NCBI RefSeq assembly: GCF_014633365.1
Contig: NC_068350.1
Span: 6,650,501-6,714,500, forward strand
Source of the DNA: Diospyros lotus
Taxonomy: Eukaryota > Streptophyta > Magnoliopsida > Ericales > Ebenaceae
DNA length: 64,000 bases
Reading direction: 5' to 3'
The notes below the pieces were generated by a model. The model had not been told where the DNA came from. It did not search any database and was given only the letters and a program-made list of their open reading frames with translations. Every line of letters starts with the position of its first letter. The first letter of the stretch is position 1. Positions 1 to 12,882 of this stretch are shown one piece after another. Both the position numbers and the translations under genes were made by a program.

Positions 1-359
1 CATCAAAAGGATTTTCAAGTTCAATCAAAATTTTAAAACAACCCAATTCATACCCTCTTGGTGTTGGTGCCATTGCTATTCAAATCTAACAGCTATCTTC
101 TCAAGATATTATAAGCTCTTCAAAAATATATGTGCACTCACTATTTCAAGAATAAATTAAGGAGCAGCAAAAAACAAAAAGGAAGAACCCAACAATAGAA
201 AGTATCTACTTAATTTTGGTGTTTTCTTGTGTGCTACAATGGCTAGAAGAAGTTGTATTTATAAGGAAAATTGGTGTGATGTTGGAGGAATAAATGCCAC
301 GGAGAGGATGTGGATAAAGACTGCTTCAAAATGGAGGGATAAAGACAAGGGCTAATCTA

Positions 360-1500
360 AGAACTAAAGACCAATTCTACCTCGCGAACCTATATGTACT
401 TCATATGCAACCCATAAAGACATAATGAGAATAAAAACAAGTGAGTAGATTTGTAATTTAGCAATGTAGAATTGGAAGAATTGAAGAACCATTTGAAATA
501 TCACTTATTTTGCAACAATAAATGGTAATCAAAATGGCATCTTTCAAAATTTGATAGGTAAATTGGCTTGAAAAAGGAGAGATCTAGCAACAACTAATAA
601 ATGTTGATGCCTTCTCAACAATTACATTTATTGTGGGGTAGTTACACGAGCTAGTTTGATGAATAATTCCCCTGTCAGCAAAGAATTGAGACAAAATAAA
701 TCCGAGACCACTATTTGTTCGAATGTGTTTAATAGAACAACCAAAATGATTCAACACAAGATTATAAAATTGTGGAATAAGAAGATTGGCATCTGGGTTT
801 GATCTCATTAGAAAAACCCAAATCATTCTAGTGAAATCATCTACAATAGCGAGGAAATAATGATATCCTCCTATTACAGTAACTGAATAGGGACCCCAGA
901 TATCAATATATACAAGTTCAAAAGGGAATGTAATAGTTTGTACATGAATAAAAAATGGAAGCCTTTTGTACTTAGCTGAAGAACAGACATGATTAGAGTC
1001 ACATTGTACATCAGAATGTAAATGTTTTATAATTTTTATTCTATCATTGGACATATGTCCTAATCTAGAGTGCCAAAGGCTAAATGTAGAGGATATTGAT
1101 TGCAGCTACAAACACATTTGAAAGTAGAAGAGAACTCTTGCATGGATTGATTGAACTATGGTTGCTAAATGAAATATAAGCCAACAATAACTTCAGCAAC
1201 TCCAATCGTTATCCAAGAAGATTTGTCTTGAATGAAGCAAGAAGAACCAAAGAAGAATAGACAAAATTTGTGACTGATTTAGTTGACTAACAAAAGATTG
1301 AAATGGAATGAACAAATAGCACATTCTCTAGGAGAATACTAGGATTAATCATGATAGTGCCAATGTGTGATATATATAGGTGTTATGTGCCATTAGAAAG
1401 TTGAACATATTTACCTTGAACATTAGAATAGGTTTGGAAAAGAGTTAAAAGAATAGGCTATATATTGTGATCTGAAACTACAAAATCAATTAGCCAAGCA
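360..1500 (-). mobile_element. Decayed Ty1/copia pol (protease to integrase), minus strand
   Basis: Read on the minus strand, this is a broken copia polyprotein. A decayed protease motif, WLIDFVVSDH (about 1457-1496), stands where copia elements have W-x-I-D-S-G-A. The GAG-pre-integrase motif LWHSRLGH lies at about 1055-1078. The integrase core (584-1054) contains VYIDIWGP and VDDFTRMIWVF. The second catalytic aspartate of integrase is lost (RTNSG where RTDNG is usual), and stops and frameshifts continue into the integrase C-terminal part (ARSLLFQANLPIKF, near 500-590). No reverse transcriptase or flanking LTR could be tied to it. It is an old, inactive remnant. Confidence 0.8.
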
Positions 1501-1649
1501 AAATTATAGATTGTGGACATTATGCTAAAAACATATGAGGTGGGATCAAAAGAAAATGATGGAGCAAGTAGTGGTGATTAAGGGAAGATAAATGACTAAT
1601 AAATGACTAGCAAATTTATATAAATGACTAACAAGTGTAACTAATTCTG

Positions 1650-3350
1650 TTAACATGAGTTAACTTGCTAATAATACCATGCTGTGAAGAATCACGTGTG
1701 TTAAGAAAATTATATTTTAATTTATGAAAAAAATAATTTTCAATAAATTTGGTTTATTGATGATTTTTAAAATATTTTTCTATAAATGATTTTAAATCAG
1801 AGAACTTCATATTTATATACCTATATGTATTTCCATAATGGCAAAATATGTTTATATATAAATCGAGCATGATAATAAGCTTTTGAGAAAATATTTTTTT
1901 GAAAAATCGGCTAAGTATAAAAAGTTATTTTAAAGTTTTCAAGTATTGCTCAGCATTCCATTATAATTAATTGAGTATTGAAGTAATTCAATCAATTATG
2001 GCAAAGTTCTAACTCAAGTATGTGTTATACAAAATCTATTCTTCTAAAAGATCAATCGAGTCTGGCACTTCATATAATCATAAGTAAATTCTTCTCATAC
2101 TCAAGTATGCCCGGAGATTAACCAAGTATCTCTAAAGTATCAAAATTTGAGCATATATTGAATTAAGCAAAGCCTATGTTATAATCGACTAATATACTTG
2201 AATTAATCGAGTATTATTTGGTTGATTTTTCAAAGTATTTTTCTATGTACATTTCAACTTAGTTGATTACATGCTCTTAGCAAAAATCTTTTAATCAATT
2301 ATTAAGAATTTGTCAGTCAAGTGAGTTATGCATGCTCCTTATTTCTTTAAACTCAATAGAGTATTTTCATGGGTCCTATTTTGTGCTTCAAAATTAATTG
2401 AGTATGGAATATTCATATTTGAGTATACATTTTTATTAGTCGAATAAGTCTAGCCTAGTAGTCAAATAATTAATGTGTGTTTTATGTGACTCATGAGTTA
2501 ATCGAGTAATGCTTAGTCGTCTTTGAGTATGCTCTACATAATCGATTACCTGATTCTACTCAGTCAATTGGAATGGTTTTATTAGTCGAGTAACTATCAT
2601 CTGAATTTGAAAATTATGACCATTAGGCGCATTCAATACCTGATAGTTTCTATTTTTTAGTTCATTAAATACTAATCAAACAACATGAGTTATCTTGTAT
2701 GACTTAATAAATGTTGTTAGAGAAAAAAAGTGGTTGTTGTGAGACAAAATGGAACATGCATTTTGAATTTTGTCATGTCAGCTAATATATTCAGTGTAAG
2801 AAATCTATAAATAGGAGAAGGAGCTGCTTGAAGAAAGTTACCTAATCTATTCACGCTGCTCATACAACTTCAAACGAGCCTCAACAATACTTCGTATTCT
2901 TCAATCATACTTCTCACGAGCTTGTTATTCTAAAATTTTTCTATGAAAATTATTAGAGAGTGAGCATTATTCCATATCTTGTAACTCTCTCAGTCAAGAG
3001 AAGAACTTTTGTGTTCATTATTTTATTCATCATTCTCTTGAGTTATTCTTTCATAATCATTTGTAAACTTGTAAAAATATTACACCTTAGTCTTTAAAAG
3101 GTAGTGTTTCTAGCTTAGTCTATTTGAAAAGTGAAGTTGTAAAGATTATAGCTTATCATGTGAAAATGTTGTGGTTGTGGCTGAACTATTATAAAAATTC
3201 AAGTGTAAAGGTTTATAGTGAGTCAGTTAAAACTACCAGATAATATAATACTAGTGAGTGTAAATTCTTTGTCGTAGATCAATATAGTGGAGTAAACGGT
3301 TGAAGCTGAACCACTCTACATTTCGTGTAATGGATTCTTTAATTTATTTA
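1650..3350 (+). repeat. Long LTR-like region, possibly Sirevirus-type copia
   Basis: There is no coding frame here. From about 1960 to 2600 the sequence is dense in short diverged motifs of the type TCGAGTA, TTGAGTAT and TAATCGA. A TATA-like CTATAAATAGGAG lies near 2805, followed by a leader-like stretch rich in CTCTC/TTCTT and the GAACCACT-type segment seen near the 3' end of many copia LTRs. This organisation resembles the long LTRs of Sirevirus-type elements. No partner LTR, primer site or target duplication was found, so the edges and family are tentative. Confidence 0.4.
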
Positions 3351-4345
3351 TAGCACTTCATTTTTTATTTTTTTTCAGTCAAGTTTATTAATTAAAAAAT
3401 GGTGAAAAAGTTTAATTCATCTCCTCTTAAGCGCTAACTATTCTATCAACATCTTTGATAGTGTATAATTGAAAATATAGATAATTGAAGAAATAGAATT
3501 TATTTAATGGATTACCTAATAAGATTAAAGATTTGATATGTTGCATATTATATCGTGCACATATGAAAAGAAAAATTGCGTTCCATTTTGAATCGGACCA
3601 AGGGATTAAAGGAAACTTTTTCTTATAAATTGCCTAGTTGTTAATATTATTACAAGTTGATTAATTAGCACGTTAACTAGAATTAAGAACGTTGCCCGAT
3701 TGCTCATTGGGCTTGCATTTTCCATCGTCTGGATATATAATAAGACCAATATTTATCAATATTCTATAAACATTAATATTAGAGAATATTGTGTACAATT
3801 ATCAATGTTCATGAATGTTATGTGCCCACATTTGTCTATAATAATGTGGGCTGTCGCTTATACATAGCATCATGTTTTTTTACAAGGATTTTGACTTTGC
3901 ATGGGCAAATCGACACTTTTTGAGCCCAATGGGGACTTGTCATCGATCATATATATTGTCCACAAGATAAATATATCCCTTGAGAAACTCAAGACCCTAG
4001 AAGAAGGGACCCTCCTCCTATATTATATGCATGCTAAAGAGAATATATATATATAAAAGGTATTAGAAGAGCATATAATTAATAATTCATCTTCCTTTGG
4101 CTCCATGCATTCAGATCTTCCCCCACTAGCGGCTTATTCTTTCTCTCAACCAAACTTTTTCAGATAAAAAAGAGAACAAATTCATCTAGTGATAATTAAG
4201 ATTGTTATAATATAATTTTTGTTAATTAGAATTTAATTTTTATTTGGGTGAGCTCAAATATATGATGTGTTTGTTTGATGTACGTAATTAGTGAATTTTG
4301 TTACATATCCAACAAACTTACTTAATATATACTTAAAAAATAATA
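3351..4345. other. AT-rich intergenic stretch, no feature seen
   Basis: No open frame with recognisable content, RNA gene or clear repeat structure is visible. The sequence is AT-rich with short TATATA runs near 4046-4054. Confidence 0.5.
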
Positions 4346-5028
4346 GCTATCAACGTTCTGGACGTTCAGAATCTGTCGATCGTGATTTATAGGCCCGTAA
4401 TGAATGAATAAGCCCAAATGCAAGGAGGAGGAACGGAATAGAATGTACGTTGGAGGTTTTTACGTGCTTCTGCTAGAATGATGCCTATTCTACGACTATT
4501 CTATGGTTATTCCAGTAAAATAACAGTATAGCATTCTCGTTGTCCCCCTTTACAATAGTATTTTTGACCCCTATTTATAATGAGGGGTGTTTACAATTAC
4601 ATAAAATACAAAAGTATAAAGATGACATTATGGGAGACAAGATGTTATTATCAATTCTATAAAATCGGGAATGAGCTTCGTATTACCAAGGATCTAGTTT
4701 GCATTAGATAAAGTAGGTGGATCCTTACCTCCAGTTATTCAACAACAATGTTGTTATGCGAACTGGATAGTTTGACCAGCGAGCTAAATAGTTAGACCAA
4801 CAAACTAGAAGCATCGCTGGGAGTTCGTTGGGTATATCGCTGGAAGCCTTGCTAGGAGCTTGTTAAAAGCTCGCTTGGTTCTGCGATCTGAACTCGGATT
4901 TCAGCAATGTATGACCTTGTTCTGATGAATTTGAGCTCAGCTTGGACCTATTGGGCTTGAGGCGATTTGGGTCATCCCGCTGGATCGAGTCCAGCCCATA
5001 AGAAGTAATACGGGAAATACCCATAACA
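4346..5028 (-). mobile_element. Solo-LTR-like repeat, family A copy 1
   Basis: Read on the minus strand it begins TGTTATGGGTATTTC, has a TATA-like box (plus strand CTATTTATAATGAGG near 4573) and ends in a decayed form of the terminus seen in the second copy at 25227-25857. Shared blocks in the same order include GAGCTCGCTTG, GACCAGCGAGCT, a poly-pyrimidine/TATA block and GCTATCRACGTT at the far end. No internal coding region lies beside it, so it is best read as a solo LTR. No target duplication was recognised. Confidence 0.6.
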
Positions 5029-6719
5029 AATGTAAACAAAATTTAAATTTATTTAACAAAAAATATAACAAGCCAAATAAAGAATATATATATATATATA
5101 TTGTAGCTAGTGATTAAGAATGGTAAAAGAAAAATAACGTGTTTGTTGATCAGTGGCTGGACTCACACAATTAGTTCTTCCGTATTTTAATAAATCTAGA
5201 TATTTATTTTATTGATAAGAATGATTGCTCTATTGAGATTGAAGTGTCACATATTTAAATTGTGTTTTAAGAATAATTTAATCAAAAAAATATTTATTAA
5301 AATGCAAATAATTTATTAAAATTGTGCCTTTTCAATTATTATAATTAGAAGGGAGGCACATTTTACATAATAATAATTAAAAGAGAGGACAAATTAATTC
5401 CAAGAGGAAAGGGGACAGATCTGTGTCCGACCAAATACGACATTACCTGCACCCATCCGTTTCATAGATTCCTCAGATAGATATAATAATTAATTAATGA
5501 ACGCAGGAGAGAGAGAGAGAGTGTTGAGAGTTCCCATAATTAATTCTTAATTTATTTGTTTATATTCCCAATTAAGCTATACATGCCTGCTGGGTCTTCC
5601 AAGTCAAACCTATATTTGTAAATTAACGGTGCGTGATTCACGATCACAATATATTTTAATTAAAAGTAAATTAATGTTGCTGGACGGCTAGCCCCCATGA
5701 AACCCGTCTTAGTGTCACATTTTCATGGTGCCTACTGCCTACATCTAATTAATTATAGGTTGCATATATAATAATCATGTTAATTAATTAACTAGTCATC
5801 TTGCATGGGTTAGAGTGCTTATTTCTCGTTCTTAGGTCAAAAATGGCAGCTTAATTAACGCACCAGACTCTGATGATGTCACATCAAAAAAGTATTTTTA
5901 AGTGGTGACTACCAGCAACTGTGGCTTCTTTTTTATTATTTTATATATTTGCAATGTGAAGTCAATTAAATTTTTATGGAGAGAATAAATTGTAACAAGA
6001 TTAAAAATTTAATGATTATTATATGATAAATTAAAATACAAGAACTATTTTATTTTATTATGGAATATAAAACTTAGAGACCAATTGTATTATTTAGCCT
6101 AGAGATATGAAACATTAACATGGTATTCATAATATATCTTTATATATACGTGCTATTATATAAATAAATAGGGCGTTTAGTGTTATAAAACTTTATTAAT
6201 AAAGTATTTTTTTAAAATATTATCTACATATATTGTTTAAAAAATAAGAATTAATTATATTAACAACTTTATCAATCACTATACTAAGATACCCATAAAA
6301 GGTATTTTCACATGAAACTTTTATGGACTCAATATGCACAGATTGATCCAAAAGTGGCCAGGGGCCCACACACCCTAATGCATGGCAAATTATTATGCCA
6401 ATAATATCTAATACTTTTGGAGACAATTATAGCTAAATGATGAAAAGGATTCAAAAATAATCATGTTATGGATTTAAGTTGTGAATTTGATTCACATCTC
6501 TCTGACTAATTCTATATTTTAAGATTTACTTATTTAAATAAAAATTAATAAGTAATAACTATAATCATTAAGTGTTAATGACAATATTATGTTATTTGCG
6601 TCTAGCAACATAATATTAGTCTAATTCGAATAAATTGAGAGTAGAGCATAGGTCTCATGGAGGAGAGATCCACACATCCACCCCTTATAAATCCGCGTCG
6701 AGCCTAATACAAATAATAT
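5029..6719. other. AT-rich intergenic stretch with short simple repeats
   Basis: No gene is supported. A (TA)n run lies near 5088-5101 and a short (GA)n run near 5507-5521. The open frame around 6220-6426 has no family resemblance and is probably chance. Confidence 0.5.
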
Positions 6720-6734
6720 AATAAAGTTGCCCCA

Positions 6735-6890
6735 CAAGTATAATCCAACGATTAAGATCGAGCTTAGTTGAAGAGCTTTAGACTGTAACCACTATATAGT
6801 CAATGTGTGGTCTTGAGTTCGATTCTTAATCGCTGAATTCTGTGATTTACCTTCTCCCTCTATGGAGTCGACGAAGACCCTTAAAAATGA
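6735..6890 (+). repeat. tRNA-derived SINE-like sequence
   Basis: An A-box-like segment (GAGCTTAGTTGAAGAGC, 6760-6776) is followed about 38 bases later by a B-box-like segment (GAGTTCGATTC, 6815-6825). This matches the internal RNA polymerase III promoter layout of tRNA-derived SINEs. The segment does not fold into a full tRNA and has no clear anticodon arm, so it is not called as a tRNA gene. The 3' tail and target duplication are not clear. Confidence 0.45.
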
Positions 6891-7779
6891 ATAATTTCAC
6901 CGAAGACAACATAATAAAGTTAAAGTTGTGTTGTTATATTACTGACAGGTCAATATTAATTTTTTTTTTATAGATAAAATATCAATATCACTTTCGATAG
7001 AATTATAAAATACCCCATGGATGTGACATATCACAGCACTTAGACACAATATCTCATCACCTACCATGGGACTGTAAAAATGTATTGAAAATTATCTTCT
7101 TTTATTAATATTTGCTAAAAAATGTCAAAATCAAGGAAATTAAAAAAAAAGACTAAAATACGATCAATGTCATGTTGGAACATCATCAGCTTTATTCCTC
7201 CCTCCCTCCCGACACCTAGCTTAATGCTAGCTCTTATCATGTTTCTTCTTTCCCTTCCAATTCCAAACAAATAATAAAAATGATTTCTCCAGCCAATTAT
7301 ACAAAAGAAAAAAAGAGAAGTAAAGCGGAGGAAGAACGAGAACAGGGAGCAAAGAAGGGACATTTTTGTCTTTTCATTTTTAAAATTAGGAACACCTGGA
7401 ATACGAATTTTGAAATATGAAAATAAAATAACAAACAGGAAATTACATTTGGCACCCCTCAAAATTTCACTAGATTACATCGCAATTTTTACATTTTAAA
7501 AATTACATTAATCTCGTATCTCCTAAATATTTAGATGTTTACAAAATTTATCTAAATATATAAATGTTAAAATATCTTTATGTAATATGTAATATAGATA
7601 TAATGACAATAGATAATGGAAAAAAAAACTTTTAAGCAATAAAAGTACCCACTGTAACTTTTAAAAATATGGAGAAAAAAAAAAGTAGTCTATTCATGCC
7701 AAATCTTATAAAATGGCCGTTTATGTTTCTTTTCCCACATTTGGGTTGTCTGATAGTTAAAAGCTTATTAAAAAGATTA

Positions 7780-8070
7780 AAAAAGTCTAAAAATTCACAT
7801 AAGTGTAAATTAGATAATTTTAATATTTAAAAATCTTTTTAAATATTTTTAAAAAATAATAAGCAATTATTCATAAAGAATTATAATTTTAAAATATTTA
7901 AATAAACATCTATAAGAATCATATTCTTAATGAGTTCCAAAATATAAGAATTCTAATCTTAACAATATTAGAAAATGTTAAAATAGACGTTATCAGTGAA
8001 AATTTTAATCTTGCACTATTTCAAATTATTCTATATCTCTTTATAAATAAATAAATATTCATTCTAAAAA
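7780..8070 (+). mobile_element. LTR-like repeat, family C copy 1 (plus orientation)
   Basis: This AT-rich block aligns by eye with the reverse complement of 22570-22935. The clearest shared run is GTTCCAAAATATAAGAAT followed by an ATTAG/AAATGTTAAAAT segment. Both copies carry a TATA-like box downstream (here CTTTATAAATAAAT near 8040). No coding sequence, partner or target duplication is seen. It is probably a diverged solo LTR. Confidence 0.5.
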
Positions 8071-8588
8071 ATATACATTTCTAACACATGTTTCAGTACA
8101 ATCTTATCATTTTCAATGTCTAACTTAAATATCAAAATATTTGCATGGGAATCCTTTCATACCCTCTAATTGTTTTTTTTCTTCCAAACTTAAGCGGTCA
8201 ATGACAATATTTTCAGTCAAATAAATTAATTATTATATTTTAATAACAACACTTATAAAATGTGGTTTACGTTTATGTTTCTTTTTCCGCCCTTGAGTTC
8301 CCCAAAAATCCATTTTAATGCTATACACGCTAGTAGTATATATAACATATGTTTAAAGAGGAAGAGAAAGGACAAGAAAAGGGCGACTCAATGCAAAAAA
8401 CTTTAACCCGACGCAGAGAGGGTCAGTTATCAGTCTGATGAAAACTATGAAAAATAGTGCTATCTACGTGCTGTCCTGAAAGCATCACAGTTGCAGATCA
8501 GAGAGCCCTTTCGCTTGCAATTGCGAGGAGCTTCCACTCGCTCTGCATGCCAACCAAGTTTCCAACCCTCCAAGGACCATGACAAGCA

Positions 8589-8613
8589 AGAGAGAGAGAG
8601 AGAGAGAGAGAGC
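8589..8613 (+). repeat. (AG)n microsatellite
   Basis: A pure AG dinucleotide run. Overlapping open frames at 8491-8926 pass through it and have no recognisable content. The surrounding region to 9420 holds no supportable gene. Confidence 0.9.
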
Positions 8614-9875
8614 GCTACGTTATGCTACCCTACTCTTAAACAAGACCCTGCTCCTAGGACTCAACGTTCTTGTCCGCTCCAGAGAACACGACACCCAAAC
8701 ATGGATATATATGAACCAACCAAACCACACGATTAATTCCACAAACTTCTTCTCCGCAAACACCAAACTCGGGCACATCCCAGGTTTTGTTTTCTTCCCT
8801 GCAGAAATTTTGTCCATGTCAACTTCAGGAAAGGTTCTTCACGCCCTTTCGATTCCTTTTTCTCTTCAATTTCTGGGCTATCAACGAAAACCCACAGTCG
8901 TTACCTTTCTCCGCAACGCACAATAACTCACAAATCCAGTAAATGAACACATAAAAATTTGTGTATAAAGTCACTCCACATAGACTCTTCAAAGTCATTG
9001 CTTTTTTTTAATGACGAGGAACCCACAGCCACTATTTTTCAGGCACGCGCGCACTGAATAAATCTTAGATGTACTTAACACTCGTAAAGCACACGTGCAA
9101 GTATACTAACAAAAAGTCGTTGGATTGATGTCACCAGAAATATTTAATCCCTAACCATTGATGCGAGGACCATACCTGCTTAGCCTCTAAGCTAAAGCCT
9201 GGGAACAGCCATTGGTTTTGAAAGGGTAAAGAGTATGGACAGGAGAGGAGACATGGAAAGAAAGGTAGTCCAAGGGCAAACAAACAATCCACATTGCCAA
9301 ACTCGGCCTTATTACGTCACTTGCAGGGTGATTGTTCTGGCTTTTGGAATCTTATACGGAAAAAGCTAAGTAGTGGGCATGGCAAGGATGCAGCCAAGAA
9401 AGTAGCTAGCATCTCTGCCAATTATTCTTCTTGTGTATGGTAGTATTAGACTTGGGTTACTGTGGGTTCTCATATTACCAACTAAATCCAGTAATTTTTT
9501 TGAAAAAAAAAAAATCCTCAGGGAATTGATTGGAGGAAAAAAAAATCTCAACTCCTTTGGTATGCATTTCAGTTTTCAGTTTCCTGTTTTTGTTTTCTTT
9601 TCTATAAACAAAAATAAAAAAATAACACTTGGTTCCCTTATTTTGACTTTCAAAAATATGAAGACAAGAAAAAGATATTTGCATAATGTTCATTTCGTTT
9701 TTATTTTCTTTGCCTCCCCTACCCTCTCACCGCCAGCAGTCCAAATCATCGAAGGGATTGTCGTTATGGTAGGGAATGTTAAGAAAGGTAAAAACGTCCT
9801 AAAAAAAAAAACTCTATAAAAAATTCCCCAAGTATTTGAGGATAACTTGCGGTTGTAAACCACCTATTTGCCTTA

Positions 9876-9900
9876 AACTTGTGGTTTCAAGCCACAAGTT
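9876..9900. repeat. Short perfect inverted repeat
   Basis: The arms AACTTGTGG and CCACAAGTT are separated by seven bases and could form a small hairpin. There is no oligo-T tail or adjacent gene to suggest a function. The flanking 8.9-11.5 kb contains no supportable gene. Confidence 0.6.
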
Positions 9901-11545
9901 CAAGTGACATGGGTTCTTTCACCAACCAAGATTCTCATTTTTGACTTTTCTACCCTACAACAGTGTAGTTCGCAGCCATGAAGTTCCACGTGGTTCAATG
10001 CTTACCCTAGAGTTTATGCAAACACCCAGTTTCAGAATTTTATTTTCAATCTATTGCCTAATATAAAATCGGTCCCAAAACAAAACAAAAAAAGAAAAGG
10101 ACAAAACGGTTCGCATGGGGAATAATTTGAATTCGGCTTTAATTGGCAGTATATCATTTCAAATTTCACCTATCTTTATTTAAGGATCCAATCAGCAAAC
10201 TATTAACAACTATATAGCTTAAGATTTAATCTTCTTTCATATCAGAAAATTACTGCTACAGGAATTAAAAGTATTGCAAAGCAAGCTAATTTTTCTGTGA
10301 CAAATCACAGAATTGAATAAATGCAACATAAGCATTCTCATTAGTATAACATTTAAGCACATAATCAAATTTCAAAGATGATTATTCCGAGATCTCTTAA
10401 CCTAATTCAACTTCAATCATGGTCTAGCTAAAGCATACTTGATTAATTCTTCCATGTGAGACTGTGCATCAATTGTGTCTATTCAAAAGGCTAGACCTTG
10501 GACTTTGGCCCCAACTAACCTGTCCATCCCTAGGTGGGCGAGCAAACAGACTATGAGTTTATAAAGAAGGTGGGACACTAAAGGCTGAAGGCTGATTGTG
10601 GCAGGACCCTTCAATTTCCCATGTTATAAAAAAAAAAAAGAAGCATAATTCCTAATTTCCTATGGCATCTGGGGTGTACCGTTGAATATAAGTAATCAAA
10701 CTATCTGGCTGTTTCATATGGCTTTTTGTATGTAGATTGATACAATCCAATAGGTTCTCACTTTCTAAGGAAAATTTAGGTTAAAACATACTGTGCACTT
10801 CTAAGATTTGTATAAATTGAGAGAATGCCTACCGCCTTATTGAAATTACATTGACTACCCCTATTATTCAAATGTTGTATTAGATTACTCTCTCCCATTA
10901 GATTTATGTTATAGGGGGTATCGTTGGCAATACATATTTCTGAACATTGGTTTGACAGATGGGAGGTTAGTGGAATTTTCAAAATGCATGGGCTACGCCC
11001 AGTAATTTAGTGAAACCTCAAGTGTTTGGGAAACTAGTACATGAAAGCCTGTTTGAGAAAGCTGTTTCTACTTCTAAAAAAACCATTGCTTTATCACTTT
11101 CCTCCATTTCTTCCATCATGGAAGTGTTTTTTGATTGATTAAGTGATATACTTAACAAGAGAACATATGGGACCATTCAATTTAATTGTAATTCTGAATC
11201 TAATTATATAATATTCCCATGCAATTTAGTCATCTCATGAATTTGTTCATTTACCAACCTTATCAAAATTACAGAGCAAAAATCCAATATATTCACTGGT
11301 TAGCTGTCCTGTCTTCATTTGTTGAATCACTATAGTGGTCAAACTAGTCGTAATTCTCTAGGGAATAAGAGGCTAAAGCACAATACACTCCTAGGAAAGG
11401 GTCAGCAGTGTCCACACAAAAAAGTCACAGGTTAAGACAAACTGTTGCTTTCCCTTCTATTTCATAGAACCTCTACATGTAATTACCTTGTCTAATTTTA
11501 TTTTATTATGCATCATCCTCTGCTGATCTGCATCATAATAAGACC

Positions 11546-11553
11546 ATATATAG
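11546..11553 (+). promoter_or_regulatory. Candidate TATA box of the NAC gene
   Basis: ATATATAG lies about 110 bases upstream of the NAC start codon, within the usual distance for a plant TATA box plus a short 5' leader. It is positional evidence only. Confidence 0.4.
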
Positions 11554-11659
11554 CCAATGCACAGTGCTCTTCTTTCAGCAACCATCTTGATTGATATTAT
11601 CGGCAATTAACTTGCTAACTACCTAGGTACTTTCATCAACAAAAAGAGAGCCTTCTCCA

Positions 11660-12882
11660 ATGGAGGAAAACTACAATTCGGACATCCAACTTCCACCAGG
11701 TTTCAGATTCCACCCTTCCGACCAGGAGCTCATCATCTACTACTTGAGAAACAAAGCAATCAAGTTCACTGCCAGCATCTATTATTGCTGAAGTAGATCT
11801 TTACAAGTGTGATCCTTGGGAGCTTCCAAGTCTGTGTAGTACCCAAAACCAAATTCTAATTAGTCCTTTACTGTTCTGTTAATAGAACTTTGTTTTCCGT
11901 TATACAGGTAAAGCATTGTTTGGAGAGGAGGAATGGTATTTCTTCACCCCAAGGGATAGAAAGTACCCCAATGGAGTGAGGCCTAATAGGACGACAGCTT
12001 CAGGTTATTGGAAGGCCACAGGTACCGATAAGCCCATTCTCAGTTCATGCGCTGCAAAGATTCTAGGAGTGAAAAAAGCTCTGGTTTTCTACAAAGGACG
12101 CCCTCCTAAAGGGGCAAAGACAGAATGGATCATGCACGAGTACAGACTGCCGGAATCATTGATGTCGTCTTCCAAGCAAAAAAGCTGCATGAGGGTAAAT
12201 TTTAGCATGAGATTTAACCTGATATAGCTTACTAAGGAAGATCCAAAAATGTATCTTAAATAGGTCATCGTGTGCTTACCCATGCAGTTACGCTTCTTAG
12301 TTTCATCTTAGCAAGAGTTAGACGTTTTGGTGAATTCTAAGCATGGACCAAATGATAATTTTTTTTTTTCACAGTTGGATGATTGGGTACTATGTCGAGT
12401 TAGGCAGAACAGCAACATCAAAAGGAATGGGGAAGCTAAATATGTGTTTAACAATAGGCCTTTTGAGTCTCAGAAAGGAGACAAGCTATGTTCTGCAAAT
12501 TCAAATGCTAATCTTGAAACCATCAGAGATTTTCTATACAGAGAATGCATGGTACCACCATCCATCTTTGCATCTCCAGATCTACCTTTGGATACAGGTT
12601 CTAGCATAAGCCCTGAAACAAGCAAAAACATCTCCATCTGTTTGTGAAGATCGTTCCAACCCAAACTGTATGCAATCCTCATTTCCAGCTTTTAACATCT
12701 TAGTTAGCGGGCAGAAGAGAATGCAAATTTTAGGAAATCTATATTGTTTCATCCACCCCGAGAAGAAGCTGACCAACAGAGATGATCAATGGAGCAATGA
12801 TAACACTGAATTGCGTTTCTTCCATGCAGACCAATCTGAAGGTAACAACTTCAATGCGAGTGAATGGAGATCTATAATCTAA
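11660..12882 (+). pseudogene. NAC-domain transcription factor, frameshifted
   Basis: NAC proteins are plant-specific DNA-binding transcription factors acting in the nucleus. Exon 1 (11660-11829) opens with [14 protein letters not shown], subdomain A. Exon 2 (11908-12194) carries [26 protein letters not shown] and [13 protein letters not shown], subdomains C and D. Exon 3 (12375 onward) starts LDDWVLCRV, subdomain E. Introns 11830-11907 and 12195-12374 have GT/AG ends, and the three-exon layout with these junctions is usual for the family. In exon 1 the frame breaks between 11768 and 11769: the ATG frame stops at 11789, while [16 protein letters not shown] continues one base off. In exon 3 the frame stops at 12647, but the +1 frame stays open to 12882, so a second shift is possible. 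The C-terminal activation region is short and not recognisable. It is either a young pseudogene or a functional gene with sequence errors. The subgroup cannot be fixed. Confidence 0.85.

Noticed and set aside
6748..6830. Possible tRNA gene
   Set aside because: A- and B-box-like segments are present but the acceptor and anticodon stems do not pair, so a SINE-like remnant is the better reading.
7115..7462. 115-codon minus-strand frame
   Set aside because: The product is Phe/Leu/Arg-rich from AT-rich DNA, with no family resemblance, splice context or start context.
8491..8926. Overlapping plus-strand frames near 8.5-8.9 kb
   Set aside because: They pass through the (AG)n microsatellite and show no recognisable protein content.
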